DNA of 64,000 nucleotides from Mycolicibacterium sp. CH28 (GTDB lineage Bacteria; Actinomycetota; Actinomycetes; Mycobacteriales; Mycobacteriaceae), in the NCBI RefSeq assembly GCF_004745805.1, contig NZ_SRLQ01000004.1, positions 682,001 to 746,000 on the forward strand. Reading direction: 5' to 3'. Numbering within the stretch: position 1 is the first letter of the stretch; each line of letters begins with the position of its first letter. The notes under the pieces were generated by a model, which saw nothing but the letters and a program-made list of their open reading frames with translations, made no database searches and was not told the origin of the DNA. Shown one piece after another: positions 59,515 through 64,000 of this stretch. Both the position numbers and the translations under genes were made by a program.

Positions 59515-60696
59515 ATGGACGCTTTACGTTACTACTTGGTCAGTCTGGTCGTCGGGGTAACCGCGGCCGGGCTGTGGCTCGGCGGTGGCTGGGTCTGGGC
59601 CGGCATCGCGACATTCCCGATCCTGTTGTCGTTGGACATCGTGCTGCCCGCCGATCACAAGGTCCGCACCATCGGTGCGGCCTGGCTGGCCGAAATACCG
59701 CTGTATCTGCATCTGCCGCTGCTGGTCGCGGTGTGGACCCTGTTCGCGTTGCGGCTGGGCGCCTGGACGGGCCACACCGCGGTGGCTTTGCCGGGCGGGA
59801 CGGTCAGCGCTGCCGGAGTCGTCGGCATGGTGCTGTCGGTCGGGTGGATCGGCGCGGTGCCCAACCTGCCGATCGCCCACGAGTTGATGCACCGGCGTTC
59901 CCTGTTCCCGCGCGCTGTGGCCAAGGTGTACGGCACCGTCTACCTGGATCCCAACCGCGACGTCGGGCACAAACTGACCCACCATCTCGACTTGTGCACC
60001 GAGGCCGACAGCGACACACCGCGGCGCGGCCAGTCGATCTACGCGTTCATGTGGCAGGCGTCGTACGGGGCGTGGAGGGACGGCGTAGTCACCTCGGTGA
60101 ACTCGCTGCGCAAGCGGGACATGTCGGTGTTTCACCCGAAAAACGCCGTCTATGTCGAGGTTGGCCTGTTGGCCGCGCTGTTCGCAGCGATGTACGCCGC
60201 CGCCGGGCCGGTCGGGCTGGCCGTGGCCGCCGCTGCAATGGTGTTTTCGAAGCTGCTGGCCGAGGGCTTCAACTACCTGCAGCATTACGGCATGGTGCGG
60301 GTGCCCGGCTCGCCGATCCAGCTGCATCACGCCTGGAACCACCTCGGGGCGATCATCCGCCCGCTGGGCGTGGAGATCACCACGCACATCGAACACCACT
60401 TCGACAGCCGCTACAAATACCACGAGCTCAAGCCACGCCCGGAGGGCGCGCAGATGCCCAGCGCGTTCCTGTGCTTCGTGTACGCCCTGGTGCCGCCGCT
60501 GTGGGAAGCAAAGATCGCCCGGCCGCGGCTGCGGCACTGGGATGAGCATTTCGCCTCCCCGGCCGAGAAAGAACTGGCGATGGCGGCCAACCGCGAGGCC
60601 GGCTGGCCCCAGTGGGTAGACGCGCCGACCACGCGGCCCACCGTGAGCGCCACCCGCGCCTCGCGTGATTCCCGCCGAGGGGTGAGCGGCTCGTGA
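59515..60696 (+). CDS. Membrane di-iron hydroxylase (XylM / CymAa / AlkB family)
   Basis: 393 residues with about six membrane helices. The histidine boxes of the fatty-acid-desaturase/hydroxylase group are complete: HELMH (122-126), HKLTHH (152-157), HYG (257-259; NYLQHYG) and HIEHH (291-295; HIEHHFDSRYKYHE). The NYLQHYG motif is shared by AlkB and XylM. The first part (two helices, IPLYLHLPLLVAVWTL) fits the alkylbenzene branch. It would hydroxylate the methyl group of p-cymene or xylene. It needs the XylA-type reductase at 47819. RBS AAGGTACGAAAG precedes the ATG. Confidence 0.9.
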   Translation: MDALRYYLVSLVVGVTAAGLWLGGGWVWAGIATFPILLSLDIVLPADHKVRTIGAAWLAEIPLYLHLPLLVAVWTLFALRLGAWTGHTAVALPGGTVSAAGVVGMVLSVGWIGAVPNLPIAHELMHRRSLFPRAVAKVYGTVYLDPNRDVGHKLTHHLDLCTEADSDTPRRGQSIYAFMWQASYGAWRDGVVTSVNSLRKRDMSVFHPKNAVYVEVGLLAALFAAMYAAAGPVGLAVAAAAMVFSKLLAEGFNYLQHYGMVRVPGSPIQLHHAWNHLGAIIRPLGVEITTHIEHHFDSRYKYHELKPRPEGAQMPSAFLCFVYALVPPLWEAKIARPRLRHWDEHFASPAEKELAMAANREAGWPQWVDAPTTRPTVSATRASRDSRRGVSGS

Positions 60697-60748
60697 ACCG
60701 ACTTCAGCACCACCACCAGGGTGGCACTCAGGAAAGGACACTAAGGTG

Positions 60749-62014
60749 ATGGGACCGGCTGCAACGCAGCTCATTGTCGACGACCCCGACCGCGGCGTGT
60801 TTCGTATCCATCGTTCGGCGCTGACCTCGCCGCAGATCTTCGAAGCCGAGCGCGACCTCGTGTTCGACCGGTGCTGGCTGTACCTGGGGCACGAATCCGA
60901 GATCCCCGCCCCGGGCGATTTCGTGCGGCGCTCGGTGGCGGGGCGGCCGTTGATCTTCGTGCGCAGCGCGAAGACCGGTCAGATCCGGGCGTTGCACAAC
61001 ACTTGCCCGCACCGCGGCGCCACGGTGTGCCGCACAGACTCGGGCAACGGCAAAGTGTTTCAGTGTTTTTACCACGCGTGGTCGTTCAACACCGACGGCG
61101 AACTGGTCGGTGTGCCCGATCGTCAGGGCTACGGGCCGGCGTTTCGCATGGAGGAGATGGGCTTGCGGCCGGTGGCCGCAATTGAGTCTTATCGCGGATT
61201 CGTGTTCGTCACCTTCGACCCCGACGCCGAGAGCCTGGTCGATTATCTGTCCGGCGCCCGCGATTACCTCGACTTGCTCGTCGACGAGTCGGAGTCGGGC
61301 TGGGAGATCCTCAAGGGTTCCAACCAGTATTCCATTGGCGCCAACTGGAAGCTGCTCGTCGAGAACAGCATCGACGGCTACCACGCGGCCCCCACCCACG
61401 ACACCTACATGAAATACCTGAGTTCCATGGGTATCGACGTGGCCGGTGGGCTCGCCGGGCGGGGCCGGGCGTTAGGCCATGGGCACGCCGTGATGGAGTA
61501 CAAAGCCCCGTGGGGCCGGCCGATCGCGAAATGGGAAAAGCAGTTCGGCGAAGACGCGCGGCCCGAGATGGAGAACATGCGTTCCCGGCTCGTCGAGTTG
61601 TACGGTGCTGAACGCGCCGAGGTGATGGCCGAGATCAACCGCAACCTGTTCATCTACCCCAACCTGATCATCAACGACATCCAAGCGGTCACGGTGCGCA
61701 CCTTCACGCCCACTGCGGCCGACCACATGGAAGTCAGCGCCTGGCACCTGGCCCCCAAGGCCGAACTGCCGCAGGCGCGGGCGCTGCGGCTGGAAAGCTT
61801 CCTGAGCTTCCTGGGACCCGGCGGGCTTGCCACTCCCGACGACGTCGAGGCCCTCGAGTCATGTCAGGACGGGTTCCGCAGCGGCGGGGTCGAGTGGAAC
61901 GACATTTCCCGCGGCATGACCCGTGAGCCCAAAGCCACCGACGAGGAGCAGATGCGGGCCTTCTGGCGGCGGTGGCGCCAGCAGGTCAGCCCGCAGCGCG
62001 AGGTGGTGGCATGA
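60749..62014 (+). CDS. Aromatic-ring-hydroxylating dioxygenase, alpha subunit (p-cumate-type)
   Basis: 421 residues from the ATG (a GTG three bases upstream, at 60746, is equally possible). Rieske motif: Cys86, His88, Cys106 and His109 (CPHRGA, CFYHAW). Mononuclear iron site: LLVENSIDGYHAAPTHDTYM (about 206-225), with the two His and a distal Asp expected. The whole sequence is in the style of the p-cumate 2,3-dioxygenase large subunit, with similar spacing in EYKAPWGRPIAKWEKQFGEDA. It forms a cis-diol from the aromatic acid. The beta subunit overlaps by four bases. Confidence 0.88.
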   Translation: MGPAATQLIVDDPDRGVFRIHRSALTSPQIFEAERDLVFDRCWLYLGHESEIPAPGDFVRRSVAGRPLIFVRSAKTGQIRALHNTCPHRGATVCRTDSGNGKVFQCFYHAWSFNTDGELVGVPDRQGYGPAFRMEEMGLRPVAAIESYRGFVFVTFDPDAESLVDYLSGARDYLDLLVDESESGWEILKGSNQYSIGANWKLLVENSIDGYHAAPTHDTYMKYLSSMGIDVAGGLAGRGRALGHGHAVMEYKAPWGRPIAKWEKQFGEDARPEMENMRSRLVELYGAERAEVMAEINRNLFIYPNLIINDIQAVTVRTFTPTAADHMEVSAWHLAPKAELPQARALRLESFLSFLGPGGLATPDDVEALESCQDGFRSGGVEWNDISRGMTREPKATDEEQMRAFWRRWRQQVSPQREVVA

Positions 62015-62544
62015 CCATCGAACAGCTCACCACTGCCCCTACCGGGGCCGGCGTGACCGCGGGCGGTGCGGTGCAGCGCTGCGACGTGGAGGATCTGCTG
62101 TACCTGGAGGCGCAGCTGCTCGATGAGTGGCGCCTAGACGAATGGGTGCAGCTCTACACCGACGACGCCCAGTACATCATCCCGGCCAACGATCTGCCCG
62201 ATCCGGCGCCCGATCGCGACCTCGTTCTGGTCAACGACAACAAGTTCCGGCTCCTGGCCCGGGTGGACCGGCTCAAAAGCCGCAAAGCGCACCGCGAATA
62301 CCCCCATGCCAGCACCCGCCATCAAGTCAGCAACGTCCGCATCCTCGATCAGTCCGGCGAGGAGATTGCTGTCAGCGCCTATTTCACTGTGTGGCGCTTC
62401 CGCAACGGCCGCGACGACCACTATGTCGGGCGTTATGACTACCGGCTGCGTCGCACCGACGGCAACCTGCGGATCTGCTACAAACGCGCGGTGATGGACA
62501 TGACGGTGCTGCGGCCCACCGGCGCCGTGAGCATCATCCTGTGA
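62011..62544 (+). CDS. Aromatic-ring-hydroxylating dioxygenase, beta subunit
   Basis: 177 residues from the ATG at 62011 (ATGA overlap with the alpha subunit). It has the cone-shaped NTF2-like fold of small subunits: VEDLLYLEAQLLDEWRLDEWVQLYTDDAQYIIPAND (about 23-58), ASTRHQVSNVRIL (about 101-113) and YRLRRTDGNLRICYKRAVMDM (about 146-166). It has a structural role in the dioxygenase hexamer. Confidence 0.9.
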   Translation: MTIEQLTTAPTGAGVTAGGAVQRCDVEDLLYLEAQLLDEWRLDEWVQLYTDDAQYIIPANDLPDPAPDRDLVLVNDNKFRLLARVDRLKSRKAHREYPHASTRHQVSNVRILDQSGEEIAVSAYFTVWRFRNGRDDHYVGRYDYRLRRTDGNLRICYKRAVMDMTVLRPTGAVSIIL

Positions 62545-63323
62545 GCGGCGGTCGGCTCGCCGGGCGCCGCGCCGTGATCACCGGGGGAGCGACCGGGATC
62601 GGATTCGGGGTGGCCCGTCGATTCCTCGCCGAAGGGGCCGCGGTGCTGCTCGCCGGACCCGACGAGGCGGCGATGAACGACGCGACGGGGCGACTGTCGG
62701 CTGACGGCGCGCAGGTCGTGGCCGCACACGTCGAGGACCTGAGCCATTCCGGGGCCGGTGAACGGCTCGTCGCCGCGGCGCTGGACGAACTGGGTGGAAT
62801 CGACATCCTCGTCAACAACGCCGGCGGCGGTGTGATCACCGCGACCGCTCACCACACCGAGCAAACCATTCGACGCACCATCGACAACAACCTGTGGACC
62901 ACGCTCAACTCCACGCTGGCCGTACTTGCCCCGATGCTCGCCGCCGGGTACGGCCGCGTGGTCAACATCGGCGCCGAATCCGTGCGCAACGGGCTGAACG
63001 GACACGCGATATACAACGCCGCCAAAGGCGGTGTGCACGCGTTCGCTGTCGGTCTAGCCCGCGAATACGCCGCCAGCGGCGTCACCTTCAACACGGTGGC
63101 CCCGTCCTATGTTCTGACACCCGAGATCCAAGCCGGCCTGGCCGAGGGTGCCCTGCCCGAGGAATTCCGGTCGATCACCGACATCGCCGTCAGCCTCATC
63201 CCGATGCGACGCCCCGCCACCGTTGACGAAGTCGCGGCCGCGGTGCTGTTCCTGGCCTCTGAGGAGGCCAGCTTCATCACCGGACAAGTGCTCAGCGTCA
63301 ACGGCGGAAGCAGCATGGGCTGA
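62541..63323 (+). CDS. cis-Dihydrodiol dehydrogenase (SDR, CmtB-like)
   Basis: 260 residues; GTG overlaps the beta-subunit stop. TGGATGIGFGVARRF (about 12-26), NNAGGGVITAT (about 93-103), the active site Ser in IGAESVRNGLNGH and YNAAKGG (near 158) show a classical SDR. The NNAGGG and NLWTTL-type motifs resemble CmtB, the 2,3-dihydroxy-2,3-dihydro-p-cumate dehydrogenase. It would re-aromatise the diol to the catechol cleaved by the LigB enzyme. Confidence 0.85.
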   Translation: MSGGRLAGRRAVITGGATGIGFGVARRFLAEGAAVLLAGPDEAAMNDATGRLSADGAQVVAAHVEDLSHSGAGERLVAAALDELGGIDILVNNAGGGVITATAHHTEQTIRRTIDNNLWTTLNSTLAVLAPMLAAGYGRVVNIGAESVRNGLNGHAIYNAAKGGVHAFAVGLAREYAASGVTFNTVAPSYVLTPEIQAGLAEGALPEEFRSITDIAVSLIPMRRPATVDEVAAAVLFLASEEASFITGQVLSVNGGSSMG

Positions 63324-63438
63324 CCGCGCCCACCCACCTGCGCCCGCGTCCAGGACGACGCGACGCCCGGGTGCCAAGTAACCCAAATGCCGCCAAGTCG
63401 CGCGGATTCACACAGCTCACGAAGGGGATCACCAGACA

Positions 63439-64000
63439 ATGCCCATGACCACGGCTCGCCGCGATCCTGCAGATCCCTCGGCGGCAAAGGCCGGGCGGCG
63501 GTGCTGGCTGCGCCGTGTCGCGATGGCGCTGGCAGCGATGCTGGTGATGGTTGCCTCGATGAACCACACGCCGCGGGCGACCGCCGATCCGGCGCAGTTC
63601 GAGCAGCAGTGCCCCCAGCCCGACCCCAACTGCTGGGGATCCAACGAGTCCCGGTACGCGGAGTTCTACACCCCACCGGACCCGCTGCCCGCCGGAAAGC
63701 CAGGCGACCTGATCCGATTCGAGGCTTCGCCACTGGTGTTGGAACCGTCGGGCCAGTTGGGCGCCTACGTGGCCGACGGCACCCGGATCATGTACCGCAG
63801 CACCGACAACAGCGGCAACCCGGTCGCGGTCACGGGCACCTATTTCGAACCGCACAACCCCTGGCCCGGCCAAGGACCGAGGCCACTGATCGCCTACGCG
63901 ACCGGCCCGTACGGGCTGGGTGATCAATGCGCCCCATCGCGGATGTTCAACCAGGGCATCCACTTCTCCTCAGGCCTGGACCTGCACTTCGGCTACGAGG
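63439..64000 (+). CDS. Secreted lipase (LIP family), N-terminal part (cut by window edge)
   Basis: 187 residues in view; the frame is open to the end. Signal peptide: charged RRCWLRR near 20, hydrophobic VAMALAAMLVMVASM, cleavage probable after TPRATA, then DPAQFEQQ. The mature part has FYTPPDPLPAGKPGDLIRFE, IMYRSTDNSGNPVAVTGTYFEP and RPLIAYATGPYGLGDQCAPS, the front of the secretory lipase family seen in mycobacteria. The nucleophile Ser lies outside the window. It is 116 bp after the SDR and may not belong to the operon. Confidence 0.85.
   Translation, partial: MPMTTARRDPADPSAAKAGRRCWLRRVAMALAAMLVMVASMNHTPRATADPAQFEQQCPQPDPNCWGSNESRYAEFYTPPDPLPAGKPGDLIRFEASPLVLEPSGQLGAYVADGTRIMYRSTDNSGNPVAVTGTYFEPHNPWPGQGPRPLIAYATGPYGLGDQCAPSRMFNQGIHFSSGLDLHFGYE

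Noticed and set aside
1..64000. CRISPR array, tRNA or rRNA genes
   Set aside because: No regularly spaced repeats, cloverleaf-like or conserved rRNA sequences were seen on either strand; a covariance-model scan could not be run.

Overview
The window reads as accessory DNA (plasmid or genomic island) from a mycobacterium or close relative. The base composition is high in GC, many genes start with GTG, and coenzyme F420 is used heavily (FO synthase, F420-dependent glucose-6-phosphate dehydrogenase, LLM and split-barrel F420 enzymes). There is a mycofactocin-type SDR, an FprB-like reductase, many VapBC/MazEF-type loci, and a dense scatter of insertion sequences and gene fragments. No rRNA, tRNA or CRISPR array was seen.

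Layout. (1) 1-3.9 kb: end of a TetR regulator, an F420-binding split-barrel protein, decayed gene pieces, a DUF2076 gene inside a 1.1-kb segment that is repeated at 22.2-23.3 kb, and a VapBC pair. (2) 4.2-10.5 kb: a TetR gene followed by an LLM oxidoreductase, a SnoaL-like protein, a decayed partial copy of the LLM gene, fbiC and fgd. F420-using enzymes therefore sit beside one enzyme that makes the F420 precursor and one that reduces F420. (3) 10.9-12.3 kb: two unrelated MazEF pairs. (4) 12.5-15.1 kb: a decayed IS21-type element. (5) 15.2-20.5 kb: a TetR/phosphotransferase unit divergent from an SDR-DUF7064-SDR-SDR operon. (6) 20.6-22.1 kb: an IS256-family element, then the second DUF2076 copy. 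(7) 23.5-27.9 kb: esterase, 3-hydroxyacyl-CoA dehydrogenase-like and YWTD beta-propeller genes, divergent from a TetR gene across a perfect palindrome. (8) 28-30.6 kb: glutaminase and an MFS transporter. (9) 30.7-38.1 kb: IS3 relics, an Ntn-hydrolase-like protein, and a membrane/winged-helix gene cut by an IS30 element with an intact 5-bp target duplication and then by an IS21 element. (10) 38.2-43.4 kb: an OLD-family nuclease, an orphan Phd-type antitoxin and a three-gene integrase / XRE / zinc-ribbon recombinase module.

(11) 44.1-63.3 kb holds two divergent catabolic operons around a MarR gene. The plus-strand operon encodes an FprB-like ferredoxin-reductase fusion, aldehyde and alcohol dehydrogenases, a XylM/CymAa-type membrane monooxygenase, Rieske dioxygenase alpha and beta subunits and a CmtB-like cis-diol dehydrogenase. 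The minus-strand operon encodes a LigB-type extradiol dioxygenase, an ACMSD-like amidohydrolase, acetaldehyde dehydrogenase, hydroxy-oxovalerate aldolase, a ring-fission hydrolase, a XylA-type reductase, a dienoate hydratase, an oxalocrotonate decarboxylase, a tautomerase and a semialdehyde dehydrogenase. Together they could oxidise the methyl group of an alkylbenzene such as p-cymene or xylene to the acid, form and cleave the dihydroxy acid, decarboxylate it and deliver pyruvate and acetyl-CoA. The substrate is inferred from gene content, not shown. A secreted lipase begins at the right edge.

A short dispersed intergenic repeat (six copies, 1.5-31.3 kb) and a second repeat pair (22.1 and 43.6 kb) are not explained by any element I could identify.
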